Shown here one piece after another: positions 52,498-64,000 of a stretch of 64,000 nucleotides of DNA (positions are counted from its first letter, which is position 1; each line of letters starts with the position of its first letter). The position numbers and the translations under genes were made by a program. Below the pieces are notes generated by a model. The model did not search any database. It was not told the origin of the DNA and saw only the letters and a program-made list of their open reading frames with translations. Where the stretch lies: contig NC_081414.1 in the NCBI RefSeq assembly GCF_030272615.1, positions 812,051,069 through 812,115,068 of the forward strand, in the 5' to 3' direction. This DNA is from Cryptomeria japonica (lineage: Eukaryota; Streptophyta; Pinopsida; Cupressales; Cupressaceae).

Positions 52498-55400
52498 ATG
52501 AGTTTTACAACAATAAGCCCTACTTACACTATTCCCGTTAGACGAAGCTGTAGAATTAAGTCTTTCCGAGGTTTAACTACCGAGGAGATGGAACCTAATT
52601 TGAGTAGCCTTTTTAACGAGGACATGGGTAATTCCTCTAATCCTCCGAATGATGAAGAAGCTCTCCATGAAGTTTCCGTTGAACAACTTTCCAAATTGGA
52701 TAACCAATTTGATGATTTTCACCAATGGATGTCTCATGAGTATCCCGATAGTCAAGCTCTTCCTTTAATTGAGGGTCTAAAACGCATGCTTGAAAGTGAT
52801 AAGAATGGAATTGATGTTTTGCGTGGTATTGCACACATTGTGGATTCGAATGTGATGCCTATGAAGAGTTGTGCTGAATCTTTAGGTTATACACAACCTC
52901 CTACACAAGTCAATCATTCTATTCCTTTGACAACTCCTATTGCTAGTATACCTACCTTTACATCAAACATAATGGCTACCTCTATACAAGACATTCCTCC
53001 TGTGATTACCAGTCATGGGGGCAACCCTTCTTCTTCAATCAACCCTCTTCCTTCATTCAATCCAACTTCTTCGTACATTCCTTCAATGAGTGTTCCTATT
53101 ACATCTTCACAAATGAACATGATGCAAGGGGGCAATTCATTTAACCATTCCATTCCTCCTTGTAGTGTTCCTCCTATCCAATCATCCCCTATGGTTGACT
53201 ATCATAGGGTCCCACCACCTTACTCTTTACCCTCTTTCAATAACATCACACCTCCATCTCAATCTAACACACCTAATATGAACTCTTCGACTGAAGCTAC
53301 CATTAATAATCTTGCACAGACTGTCTCTTCTTTACAGCAACAAATTGCCTCTATGAACCAATCTAAGTTTAGTGTGCCCACATTTGATGTTGCGAGCCCA
53401 CTTTCTCTTGACATTGTTCGAGCTATCCCTCCTAAGCATGTTGAAATCCCGCATTTGGAGCTTTATAATGGTAAAGGAGATCCTCTAACACATGTTAAGA
53501 CTTTTCAAACAATTTGTACTGATTTTGCTTACGACCCAAGGTTGCTTGCGAAACTATTCACCAGAACATTAAGAGACAAAGCCCTACAATGGTATTGCTC
53601 GTTGCCTTCTTATTCTATTACTTCTTTCGAACAACTTGCAAATGCTTTCATTCAACAATTTCAAAACAATATAAGTCCTAAAGTTACTTTGATTGATTTA
53701 ATGCATTGTAAACAAGGTGTTAAAGAAAAAGTGACTGATTTCATTGGTAGATATAAGCATTTGTATGCTCAAATTTATTTTCCAGTGCCTGATAATGATA
53801 TTGAAAGAATCTTTATTTCTAATTTGCAAAAAGACATTCGAGACAAACTTCTGTTTTCTGAGTTTACTTCTTTCCAACAGTTGTGTGCCACTCTTCACAA
53901 TTATCAACTGACTGTGAGTCAAATGGAACAATCACATCCTATGGCTCTAAGTGATAAGGGTGATAGCAGTCAACAACCATTTGGGAAGTTTAAACCGAAC
54001 AGAGATTCCATCAAATTCAATGAAAACATCATCAACAACAATGTGAATGCAGCATCAGGTGTGCCTCCTATTTCTAAATTTTTCAGGAAAGAAAGAAAGT
54101 ATACTCCTTTGAATGAATCATTGCATGATATTATGAATAAGTTATTGGGACAAAATGTGCTTACTCTTCCTCCTATAAGACAAATTGATCCTGCAAAGAT
54201 TACTTCACCTTATTTTGATCACAAAGCTTTTTGTCATTTTCATCGTCAGCCTGGGCATGATACTGAAAAATGTTTTTCTTTAAAGGGTAAAATTCAAGAT
54301 TTGATTGATAACAATACTATCTCTGTTTCTGGAGTGAATGATAAAGGCAACACATCTGTAGCTCCTCCTAACCAAAATCTTCAGATTTTCACTGATCCAT
54401 TACCTTCTCATACCTCTCATACCTCTAATGCGATTGAGGCTAATGATTCCTCTTTCTCATCTGATGGTCTTGTGTCTATGACTCCGAATGTGATTAACTT
54501 TGTAGAGCAGCAAGAAATCCCTAAAGAACCTTCCATCACATTTAATTCTAGTGAAACCATTAGAGCACCTGATGGTCCTTTATACATAGTTGCAAAAGTT
54601 AAGAATACACCTTGCCGTGGAGTGCTTATTGATCCTTCGTGCATGGTTAATGTTATTACTGAAGAATTTCTTTTTACTTTGCAATTGAATCAAGTGATCT
54701 ATGACAAAATAGATGTGATTGTGAAACTATTTGATGCATTTTCTTCTCCTGCAATTGGTTCTATTACATTGCCTATTGAGGTCCATAATAAATCTCTTGA
54801 TGTGAACTTTTCTATTATTCCTTCTTCCGAACAATTTCGTGTGAAGCTTGGCTATCCTTGGCTATCTTCCATGAAAGCTATTGCTTCTCCTATTCATAAG
54901 TGTTTGAAATTTCCCCATAATGGTGAAGTTGTTACTGTCAATCATAGTCTCTTTAAACCAGCTGAAAGAACCTCTAGTGTTCCTATTGATTACTTTTGGC
55001 CTAAACAATTCCAGTCTCTTCCTCTGCGAAGTGATCATCTTTTTAAATCTTATCAAAAGTGGAAAACAGATATGATCCTATCTCTAAGTGAACCTAGAAC
55101 ACCTCAACTTGACATTCCTATCATTCTTGAGAAGGAAATTCTTCCTTTGAAAGACAAAACTAATGTCTTTCCCCAAGAAGATGCCCAACCCGTCCCCATG
55201 GATGTAACTATGTCTATGCCTAATAAATCTTCTAAGAGTAGATCTATACCTCCTCGTCATGATGGACTTGGTCTTCTCCCTAAACCAAAAATTCCTCCTT
55301 TATATGGAGCAGTTCCTCCTCCTGCCTTTTATAGAGAGAAGAGACCTTCTTCTTCTCCTATTATCTAGCCTAAGAGACCACAACCTAAACACCCAAGTGA

Positions 55401-55950
55401 TAAGGATGAGAACATTCCTCCTCCTCTATCTTCTACACTTCCTACTAAGACTAGACGTAATCGTTCTGCACGCGAACGTCGACGAAAGCGTCGTCTTAGA
55501 GCTCAAGCAGCTGCTTCTCAAACTTTGCAATCTCCAAAAACACCTTCAACAAGCATTATTCCATTTTCTCCTCAGCCGGATATTGAGCCTAAATCTCCTA
55601 AACATAAGATGCATGATGGTCTTGATCCTGTGCGAGTTAAAGATCCTATTTTTATAAATCTTGATGATGATATGGATGAAAATGTTATGCATGATGAAAA
55701 TGTTACTCCTCTTGCTTCTGACAGTGAATATGAACTTGTTGATGTTGATAACCATTTATCTAATGAATTTTCTAAAGCACTTATCCTAGCTCCTAGACAA
55801 GAACAATGTGGCTCGGAACATGAACATAGCCCTTGTTTGGATCTTGTGATAGCTCCATCTGCTGTGTTGGATGTTCCTCCTCTAGCGTGTTCCCTGCCTT
55901 CCCGAAACATTGATCAGCAAGATCGGGGGGTAGATGACATGCTAGACTAG
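52498..55950 (+). pseudogene. D gag-protease frame with one stop
   Basis: Open for 956 codons from 52498, then a TAG at 55366, then in the same register to 55950 (1150 codons). Residues ~1-130 are acidic; ~130-290 are Ser/Pro/Asn-rich; the gag core is at ~315-480 (HLELYNGKGDPLTHVKTF, FTRTLRDKALQWYCSLPSYS). A CCHC-variant knuckle CHFHRQPGHDTEKC is at ~577, and a retropepsin-like fold at ~690-810 has IDPS where D-S/T-G is expected (~707), so proteolytic activity is doubtful. After the stop come an Arg-rich stretch (RRNRSARERRRKRRLRAQ) and an acidic tail. Transcription is presumably from the LTR TATA box at 50458. It would form particles but needs RT and integrase in trans. Confidence 0.88.
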
Positions 55951-56675
55951 TTACATTAGCATGGCAGATTCTCTCCCCCTCTCTTTTGTTACTTCTTCTA
56001 TATGTTATTCTCATTCTTCTATTTGTCGTCCTTAGTGTTGTCTACTTGAGGACGATGCAAAGCATTGAGATCTCTTTGGTCTCTCTCATGTTGACTCAAA
56101 AGACACATGTGTTCCCTTCTTCTAGGTGACCTTCCTTGATTGGGGAATGAAGAACAATTATGCATACATACATATGATATATACATGACTTATCATACAG
56201 TATACTGACCCCGAGGAAAGCGAAGTCACCTCGTGCTTTGTGTTTGTGTTTATTATCCTTGGGTTTATCTCACACTTGGGGGCTAAATCCTTGCGATAAT
56301 GTGCTCCTTTCCTTTCTCATTTTCTATGTGTATCACTACGTTAAAACAATCACCCCTGTTGAGGCGTGTGCGATCGCTTTAATGTAGGGGGGCATACACC
56401 CTGTCTATCCTTTCAAGATACTTGAAAATTTCTTGGCGAACTTAGCTTTGTCTTGAAAATTTTTGGTATTTCTTTTACATGACTCATAGTGAGGGAACCT
56501 TACTACTGACAGTCATGGTTCTCCCTCGTGATCTTCCCTTTTACTTTGTCAATCGAAGTCGTAAGATCCTTAGTCCACTGGGGGCTTGGTGTGTCTTGCC
56601 TCCTTGACGTGGTGAAAGTCTTTCAATGTTGTTTCCTTGTACTTTACCGGAAGTATGAGCATACATACTCCCGCT
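55951..56675 (+). other. D 3' untranslated region
   Basis: About 725 bp between the gag-protease frame and the PPT; pyrimidine-rich stretches, no domain recognised. Confidence 0.5.
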
Positions 56676-56690
56676 AAAGTGGGGGCTAAA
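56676..56690 (+). other. D polypurine tract
   Basis: AAAGTGGGGGCTAAA immediately before the 3' LTR, identical to B. Confidence 0.88.
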
Positions 56691-57968
56691 TGTAGCGTCC
56701 TAAAATTGTGACACTTGCAATTTCGACTGCATTTCGGTCTTCATGATGGCGACGTAACACGCAACCTGAATGGAGACCCTAAAACTTGCTCACGACACTG
56801 AAAACTGCATTTTTCATGCACCCTGGCCTGAACCTCCTTTGCACCCCGCTGTCCCGGAGGTGGGACCAGAGCGCCCAGCACCCTGGTCCCTCAAGACCAG
56901 GGCGCCCAGCGCCCTGGTCCCTCCGGACCAAGGCGCCCAGTGCCCTGGTCCTCCAGGACCATGGCGCCCAACGCCCTGGTCCCTGGGTCCTACTTTGGGC
57001 CCGGTTTCCTAAGTGATATCGGGTCTTTTTGATCGCAATTTGGAAATATACTTCCCTGGTCGGCCTAAGGTCGGGAAAATCAGTCTATCAGCCCTAATTG
57101 ACAAGTATATAAACTACATTTTCCTCTCTCATTCGATATGATAGAAAAGGCATGGAAACTATACTCAAGCATTCAAGCATTCAAGCAATTGATCATTTCA
57201 AGTCTCCATTCAAGGCTAAGTGTTGCATTCAAGTCAAGGATTCAACCATTGAAGAGGAGATCACTTATTACATGCTACATACTACAACATACAACATCTA
57301 AACCTTCGCACATAAGGATACAAACATCCTTAGAACAAGGTATTAGTACTTGTTTTACATTACAGTCATTTACATTTATAGCTCTTGCTCATTTCTTGGT
57401 TAATTCCAAAACCGGGGTTTGACCTAAAGGCAAACCCCTAATCCCTAACCCCCCATCGTCTTCTCTTTTCTGTGTGTAGGTTGCAGGTACGCGGCTGAGA
57501 TTGAAGATTTGGAATCCTTGTGCAGAGACGAACAGATCCCCCTTCGTTTTGCGGATTTTTCGGAGGACCGTGGTGCCGGGCGCCATCGTCCTGACAACTT
57601 TTTCTCAAATTTGCAGGACAACGCCATATCGACATTTTACTGCTAATTCCAGGTCCGCAGCTTCATCCTATAACCTAAACTCAGTTTATAAGCGAATCTT
57701 TATGACTTTCTATGTATTCTTGGCTTAATTTCCTTAACAACATTCTTTACAAAAGAGGGTAGCCTTGCTTTCCTAACCCTTGAAATTCATTTAGCATCCA
57801 ATCTTACATTGTGTGGGATTGGATCTTATGAGTTTCAACCCCTCTTTTGAATGTAAAGTCTTCCCCCTAAGTGAAAACCCATCGAATCCTAGCGAACCTC
57901 CCTTCTCTCTCCTCGGAGTTGGAAGAGGGGAGACCAACTAGGGTTCGACAGCGATTTTCCGCTTTACA
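56691..57968 (+). repeat. D 3' LTR
   Basis: 1278 bp, near-identical to the 5' LTR. TATATAAA at 57106-57113. Followed by ttaac at 57969-57973, matching 50045-50049. Confidence 0.94.
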
Positions 57969-57973
57969 TTAAC

Positions 57974-58690
57974 AAACTATTTTTTAATTGAATCATGAAA
58001 TCCCATAATCAAGAAATGGTCTACCAATGAGGGCAAGAGTTGCCTCATATTTGCTGCTATAATCTTGGAGACAGTGCTCTACATGATGAAACACTTTGTT
58101 AAAAATGTCAGCCAAACATTGAAAATTGAGAATCGGAGTAAAATATTTTCATTCCATTTTTTATTATAATAGATAATATTAAAAAGAAAAAAATGTCACT
58201 TCAAACATGCAAATGCAGCATGCTTATGGCCCGCAAAAAAAAATACGTGAAATTGTTCCCCCAAAAATCTTTAAAGGAGTCAATTTCAGCCAAAAATCTT
58301 TAAAGGAGTTGAAGATGCAATGTTTGAGGATGTCAAAGATCAAAAAATAAAAAAAACCTAACTTCCACTAAATTCATCCATTCACTATAAAAAACCAATA
58401 CAAAATGCACTACATTCTTGAGAAGCTTCAAAATAAGGTTGTTCACAATACCTAGCTTAGAAAGAGAGAGCACCTCATCTCCAATAATGATGCAAAATTG
58501 AGTAGAGATGTTGTCAAGACGCTTGATCTCAAAAATGTAAGAAATGGCCTTCATCTTTCACTCAGCAAATTCATGAGATAAGAAACAACCGAAGGCCTTC
58601 TGAACAATATGGTGCTTCTTACTCTATTCAAGCAACATTTTAAGGCTTGTCTCGATCTCCAAATAGGGTTATAGGTAGTGAATCATTCAT
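57974..58690 (-). pseudogene. Unidentified decayed coding remnant
   Basis: On the minus strand, about 58665-58333 reads as a protein-like frame with two stops (LEIETSLKMLLE, HHIVQKAFGCFLSHEFAE, then MKAISYIFEIKRLDNISTQF and IIGDEVLSLSKLGIVNN). A second stretch near 58130-58000 reads LADIFNKVFHHVEHCLQDY and YEATLALIGRP. Amino-acid composition looks like a real protein rather than noise, but I do not recognise the family. It could be a host pseudogene or an old DNA element. Confidence 0.3.
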
Positions 58691-59218
58691 GTACCTATTC
58701 CATGCAAAACGTAACGGTTTTGTAGAGAGCATCGGATCATAGGGACAAGTGGTGAAGTTCTGATTGGTTTTCCCTTTGCACAGATATGTAAACATCAATT
58801 TTATTTTAAAATGGATTTTTGTTTACAGACAACAATGATTCCATTTTAGATCCTTTTGGAGAAAATATAAAAAAATAATTAAAATATTAAAATATATAGA
58901 TTTTGAAAAATTCACTTATAGATCTATAAAAGGGTAGTTTTTACATTATAAAAAAAAAAATTATTTATACAAGTAGGAGTTGTTGAAACATTGATTTTTT
59001 AAAAATAAAATAAAATTGGTAATTAGACCTAAAATGGTATAAAGTATACATTTAGTAGACAATTCCAATTGGAAAAGTTGTGGCCCATATATAAGCTAGC
59101 TATAATGAATCTCTAAAGATCATATGTTTGACTAAAATTAATTTTTAGTTAGAATTACTTAAATTTACTTGTGCTGATAAGTTGGCCTAAAATAAGACAC
59201 AATTTTTTTCTTTTACCC
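58691..59218. other. AT-rich intergenic stretch
   Basis: I see nothing beyond AT-rich runs here. Confidence 0.5.
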
Positions 59219-59969
59219 AGATAAATAGATAGATAGATAGATAGACAAACATATAGACAAATATCGAGATAGATAAATAGATAGACAAACATACGGATAG
59301 AAAAGAAGACAGATAGGTAAATCGACTGGAAGATCGAAGATATATACATAGACAAACATAAAGACAACCACATAGATAAACAAATAGATAGACAGATAGA
59401 TAGATAGATCGAGAGACAAAGAGACATATAGATAGAAAGATAGACAGACAGAGAGACGGACATAAAGATAGACAAAAAGATAGATAGACAAGTAGATAGA
59501 TAGATAGATAGATAGACAAATAGATAAATAGACAAGTAAATAAATAGATAGATAGATAGAGAGATGGAAAGATAGATAAATAGATTGATAGATAGATAGC
59601 TAGACAAAAAGACAAAAAAATAGACAAATAGATAGACACACAGATAGATAGACACACACACACACAAACACAAACACACAAACAATTAGATATATAGACA
59701 GACAAACATATAGATAGATAGATAGATAGATAGATAGACATATAGAGAGACAGCCAGACAGAAAGATAGACAAAAAGACAGACAGACAAGCAGGTAGATA
59801 GATAGATAGACAAATAGATAAATAGATAGGTAAACAAATAGATAGATAGACAAATAGAGAGACAGATAGAGAGATGGACAAATAGATAAATAGATTGATA
59901 GATAGATAGCTAGAGAAAAAGATAAAAAAATAGACGGATAGAAAGACATACATATAGATAGACAAATAG

Positions 59970-60000
<31 letters not shown>

Positions 60001-60023
60001 TAGATAGATAGATAGTCAAAAAT

Positions 60024-60072
<49 letters not shown>

Positions 60073-60309
60073 CAGACAGACGGACATATAGACATATAGA
60101 CAAACATTAAGACAAACATACATATAGACAAACAAACATAGATAGATAGATAGACGAACATATAGATAGACTGATAGATAGAAAAAAGATAAACAGATAA
60201 ACAAATATACAAACAAATAGATAGATAGACAAATAGATAAACAAAGAGACAAACGAACAAAGAGACGGACAAATAGATAGATAGATAGATAGATAGGTAG
60301 ATAGATAGG

Positions 60310-60349
<40 letters not shown>

Positions 60350-60483
60350 CAAACAAACAAATAAATAGATAGACAAATAGATATATAGACAGGAAGATAG
60401 AGAGATAGATATATACATAGACAGATAGATAGACAGACAAATAGACATACAAACAAACAGATAGATAGATAGATAGATAGATT
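59219..60483. repeat. 1.26-kb compound GATA/GACA microsatellite
   Basis: Almost continuous tetranucleotide repeat of GATA with many GACA units and AAAC/ACAT interruptions, plus CA islands near 59650-59690 and 59970-60000. All the long open frames on the minus strand here ([11 protein letters not shown]) are translation artefacts of the repeat. Confidence 0.97.
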
Positions 60484-60579
60484 TAGATGATTTGTGTCAA
60501 TTGGAGTGCCCTTGAGGGAGGGTGGATCTAGATAAATTTCTATCAGGCATCAAGAGGCAACCCCAGTCCCAGTAGTATA

Positions 60580-60903
60580 AGATGCATAATTAGGGATGAC
60601 TTTGGAAACATATTTGGCTAGAAGAGCAATTTATCTAGGAAGGTCTACAAATAATGAAGCTGAAATAAAGCCACACTATTAGGATTGGAATTAGGTAGGG
60701 ATCTTCAGGCTTATCAAATCCACTTGGAAGGTGATCCTCTCATAATAATTAAAGCTATTAGAAAAAAATATTACCCTAACTAAAAGTTGGATAGATGGTT
60801 ATAACCGATTAGAGCTCCAATTAATACTCTCCAAAAACATAAAATATCACACATATATTGGGAAGGGAATGGATCAGAAAATGCATTGGGAAATTTGGTT
60901 ATA
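60580..60903 (+). pseudogene. LINE-type or plant RNase H domain remnant
   Basis: Across frameshifts the plus strand shows CIIRDDFGNIFG, then LGRSTNNEAEIK, LLGLELGRDLQAYQIHLEGD and HIYWEGNGSENALGNLVI. These align in order with the plant reverse-transcriptase-like RNase H family (D, E and D motifs, and a GNG.AD-like last motif), commonly found at the C-terminus of plant LINEs. At least two frameshifts and several stops. No RT or poly-A tail was found nearby. Confidence 0.7.
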
Positions 60904-61021
60904 GATAGATAGTTGGCATTTGATCATTTAGTCAATTGGTAATGTAATGTGATGCTTAGTGAAATTGGTACTTATATGTAGATGAAAAGAGGTTAGACTT
61001 ATGTGTGATGACTATTCTACA

Positions 61022-62165
61022 TGTTGTCATTGATGGCAACTAAATTTATTATCATCCATATTATACAATGCAACCAGTAAGACTTAATCGGTAAACAAAG
61101 ATAATTTAATCAAAACTAGTAAGAAGATCATCAACTGGTAAATTGATAGACAGAGTCTCAAACCGGCAACCAATACAAGAAATCCATGAAAGATAAAGGG
61201 ACGCGGTTTTGCAAGAATATCAAAGACTACCAAATGAAGCTGTATTCATGATCACACAACCTGATTTGATTGTGTGTATGAATTTTGTTTGACAGAACAA
61301 TTATGATGGTATAAATATAACCAATAGTGATGTAAATCACTGAGATCGGTAAAACCACATAGATTCAGATTGGTTATGTCGGTGGCTGCCCTAATTAATG
61401 TGTTCATTGCAAGATTGTCTAGATGCATTGAACCTAGGGAATTTTAACAAGGTTCTAGATAATCTAATGAAATTTTAAAAATATGTGACGAAGTTTAGAG
61501 GTATATAGAATGAAGACTGAATGTGAATGAATGAATATGTGAAGAAAGATAGCGAATCATGTATTTTCTGATAGTGCAAAGATCAAAGGAGTTGCGAGAT
61601 TAAATCTTTGTGATATTATAATATTCTGAAGTGGATATTATTAGACACAGAAGGTGTTATACTAAGATCATTTATTCTTGTTGTCTCCCTAACAATTACA
61701 ACAAGAAAATCCTCTTACAAAGTCACTCCTAACAGGGTGCAGTCAAATCCTAATAGTTCAGATAATTAAATCCTCTATCTAAGTGACATATTAACTTACT
61801 TTTGCAAATCCCAGTAACATGGGTAGCTCCTAAAAGGGCTGGTCCTCACAGGCCTTATTGTATAGGTCTTAATAGGGGTTAGACACTTCTAATAGGGTGT
61901 GGCCCTAACTGGGTTTTGTAGACCTTAACCGGTCAGATCTCTATACTATAGATAGTGGATCTTGTGGGTACTAACTTTTTCCCAATTAGGTTTTCCATGT
62001 ATATGCTATTGTCTCATGTGGTTTATGTTTCATGTGGTGATTGCATACTTGGTATTATTTCTTTTATGCCTATTGAGTTTTAGGTTAGTAAAGTTGATTA
62101 TTAGATTTGCATTGATTTTACTTGCACTGATTCACCCCCCCTCTCAGTGCATTGTAAGTTAATCA
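61022..62165 (+). repeat. F 5' LTR (boundaries approximate)
   Basis: Starts TGTTGTCATTGATGGC and ends about two bases before the PBS (…TTAATCA). About 1144 bp. The end is inferred from the PBS only. Confidence 0.6.
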
Positions 62166-62167
62166 AT

Positions 62168-62180
62168 TGGTATTAGAGCC
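62168..62180 (+). other. F primer binding site (tRNA-iMet, one change)
   Basis: TGGTATTAGAGCC, one C-to-T difference from the standard TGGTATCAGAGC. Confidence 0.75.
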
Positions 62181-62260
62181 TAACTTCCTAAAGGCTTAAC
62201 TACTTGGAAGTGATTCCTTATCCTAAGGAAAACATAGGGGAATAAATGATTTATAGATAA

Positions 62261-63532
62261 ATGGCTAGGGAACTTGCTGAAACCAAGGAAGATCTTGAAA
62301 CCCTAAGAGGCAAGTATAAAGCTTCACTAGCTAAAAGGAAAGAAATGACTAAGCAATTGTTGGAGATTTCTTAGAGTATTTCTTCTGATGGAGCTATCAT
62401 TGATGCATTGGTTGAAGAGGTGGAGAAGATGAATAGTGAGAAGGCTAATATTAGAAGAGATTTGGAAGCACTTACAATTCGGATGAGTGAGGAACTTGAA
62501 ACTAGAAGGAAAGTTGAAGACTAGATTAGAGATAAAGAGCATGAAATCTTCAACATAAAACAAGAAAATGCTACCTTATATGAGCATTGGCTTGAAGAGA
62601 AAGAAGAAAAAGAATGCATACAAGTAGATCTAGATATGGCTATGTCACTTAGAGAGACTCTCATGAAAATGAATGAAGATCTTACAAAGGAACTTGTTGA
62701 CATTAATCTGAAGCTTGATAAATTCAATAAGAGTTCTTTAATGCTTAATGAGAAGATACAATCTCAAAGGATGAACAATGACACAACTGAGCTAGGATAC
62801 TCTACATTTGAAAAAGGTGAACCTTCGAGTACTAAGAACAACTTGCATGAAGGAAAATATGCACCTAAGGTTCAGAAACCCTTCGGTAAGAAATCTTATG
62901 AACATGTTTGTTTTAACTGTCACAAACCAAGACATACTACAAATGTGTGTAGAAGCATATCTGAGGAAAACATCAGTTATAGACCTAACACTAGATATGT
63001 GCCTAGTATATTTAAAGGGTACTATTAAGCATGCAGTATGTATGGACATAGATTAGTTTATTATAGGTATGGAGAAAACATCCCAACACCTCACATGAGC
63101 ACAAGACATGTTGGTGATTGAAGAAGGAATTATGATAATCGGAGAAACATGAATTGGAAAAAACCCTATCCTAATTGATTTAGTCCTTATGAGATGGAGA
63201 AAACAATTAATGTGATTTACACAATTTGCAACAACTATGGACTTGTAGCTCTAAATTGCAAAAGAAGAACAGGGAGAGGCAATGTAGGACCTTGGAGAGC
63301 ATCTGGAATGGCCTTCCATCATTGTCATAAACCGGGACATATTGCTAAGTTTTGTAGAATGTAAAAGAATCAATCTGCAAGTCACTTTGCAAATAAGAAA
63401 GGGAAGAAGATAGTAGATGTTGAAGAAACCAAACCCGAGATGGATAAGACTTGGAAGAAGAAGAGTGATGACAAAGCATCAGAGAGTTCCAATTCTTTAC
63501 CGGGTGTGGGGAAATCTTCACGAGCAAACTAA
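62261..63532 (+). pseudogene. F gag remnant with coiled coil and zinc knuckles
   Basis: One register of about 423 codons with six internal stops (62372, 62522, 63026, 63119, 63176, 63362). Residues ~1-170 are a charged heptad-rich coiled coil (start MARELAETKEDLETLRGKY). Then come zinc knuckles in series: CFNCHKPRHTTNVC intact, CNNYGLVALNC lacking its histidine, and HHCHKPGHIAKFC with a first cysteine replaced. The usual N-terminal copia gag domain before the coiled coil is not visible, so the leader/gag start may be deleted. Confidence 0.7.
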
Positions 63533-64000
63533 GGTATTTTTACAACTTGGAGTGTACATATTATCAAATCTTGAGATGTAGCCTGCGATTATATATTGTA
63601 AGCTGATTTATGCATTTTGATGTTTTTGATAAGGTTTTTTAAACCATTACCGATAATGTGTTCTAGAGTATTTTAAATGTTATAGGATTTTGTCGGTAAA
63701 GAGAATTTATTGCAAATGATAGAAAGAAAATAAATAGAACTTTTTAGTTTCATTTGTCACTTTGAGATCTTCAGAAAACCTAGAGAGTGAACTAGAGAAG
63801 TGAAGACTGTGCCAACAACATTTAATCCATTCTTTAGCAACCTAGAGCAATCGGAGTAAAAGATTTTGTTTGGTGATCAGACTGTTGAGGGTTTTGTCGG
63901 TCAAAAACCTAGTTTAAAAGCTAAAAGGTATTTATCTAAGAATTCTTACTCTATTTTTAGAAATTTGCTTAGTTAAAATGGATACTCTGCATCTTATTGA
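63533..64000 (+). other. F sequence after gag without coding signal
   Basis: No protease or integrase motif follows gag in these 468 bp, where protease would be expected. Phrases like TTACCGATAATG and TTGTCGGTAAAG resemble LTR or non-coding filler. Either the element has lost pol or another insertion begins here. Confidence 0.4.

Larger units (their letters stand above)
50050..57968 (+). mobile_element. D: non-autonomous LTR retrotransposon with gag-protease frame
   Basis: LTRs of 1271 and 1278 bp, target duplication ttaac on both sides, PBS, PPT and one gag-protease frame with a single stop. No RT, RNase H or integrase lies between the LTRs. The architecture fits terminal-repeat elements carrying only GAG. 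It shares PBS, PPT and LTR start with B. Confidence 0.93.
61022..64000 (+). mobile_element. F: 5' part of a Ty1/copia retrotransposon
   Basis: An LTR-like segment is followed by a tRNA-iMet-type PBS and a broken gag with zinc knuckles; the element runs off the right edge, so the 3' LTR cannot be checked. The copia assignment rests on PBS and gag type. Confidence 0.7.

Noticed and set aside
56770..57016. Proline-rich plus-strand frames in the D 3' LTR
   Set aside because: Same CG palindrome array read in two frames; not conserved in the 5' LTR.
59155..60456. Many overlapping open frames of 90-216 codons with [11 protein letters not shown] repeats on the minus strand
   Set aside because: Direct translation of a GATA/GACA microsatellite; all frames are open because the repeat lacks stops.

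Overview
The window looks like intergenic DNA from a large plant nuclear genome. A gymnosperm, probably a conifer, is the best guess, but this is inference from element architecture and AT-rich filler; no marker gene fixes the species. I found no intact host gene, no rRNA or tRNA gene and no CRISPR array. Almost everything is LTR retrotransposon, much of it nested, plus short stretches of older sequence and one very long GATA/GACA microsatellite.

Layout. (1) 1-5397: element E1, the 5' part of a minus-strand Ty3/gypsy element of the Tat type (gag remnant, leader, PBS, 5' LTR carrying a candidate SINE). (2) 5398-6523: older flanking DNA with a cut-off reading frame. (3) 6524-37830: element E2, a decayed full-length Tat-type element on the minus strand, with target duplication tgacc. 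It holds gag, protease, a G-patch-like segment, RT, two RNase H domains and integrase, and then an antisense (plus-strand) plant mobile domain reading frame before its 3' LTR. Two younger elements sit inside it: element B (19931-27597, target duplication gaagg) in gag, and a Ty1/copia element (30631-37012, target duplication tattg) in the 5' LTR. (4) 37836-39688: older DNA. (5) 39689-50037: element C (target duplication aaata), a large element with no recognisable gag or pol that shares PBS, PPT surroundings and a leader block with E1/E2. (6) 50050-57968: element D (target duplication ttaac), non-autonomous, with one gag-protease reading frame. (7) 57974-61021: old DNA with an unidentified coding remnant, the GATA/GACA microsatellite and a LINE-like RNase H remnant. 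(8) 61022-64000: 5' end of a second Ty1/copia element (F).

How the parts relate. E1, E2 and C form one family group: tRNA-Lys-type PBS, similar LTR tips, the same purine tract with similar flanking sequence, and a conserved leader block. C appears to be a passenger mobilised by E-type proteins. B and D form a second group: identical 18-nt PBS, identical polypurine tract, similar LTR starts and CG-rich palindrome arrays in the LTR. Both lack RT and integrase and must depend on a partner not in this window.

The most unusual signals are the antisense plant-mobile-domain frame in E2; arrays of 21-22 bp monomers with CG-containing palindromic cores in the leaders of E1, E2 and C (in C organised as a 142-bp higher-order repeat); and the B-type 1013-residue protein that keeps a protease and a G-patch-like segment without a gag core. 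All boundaries, target duplications and counts were read by eye.
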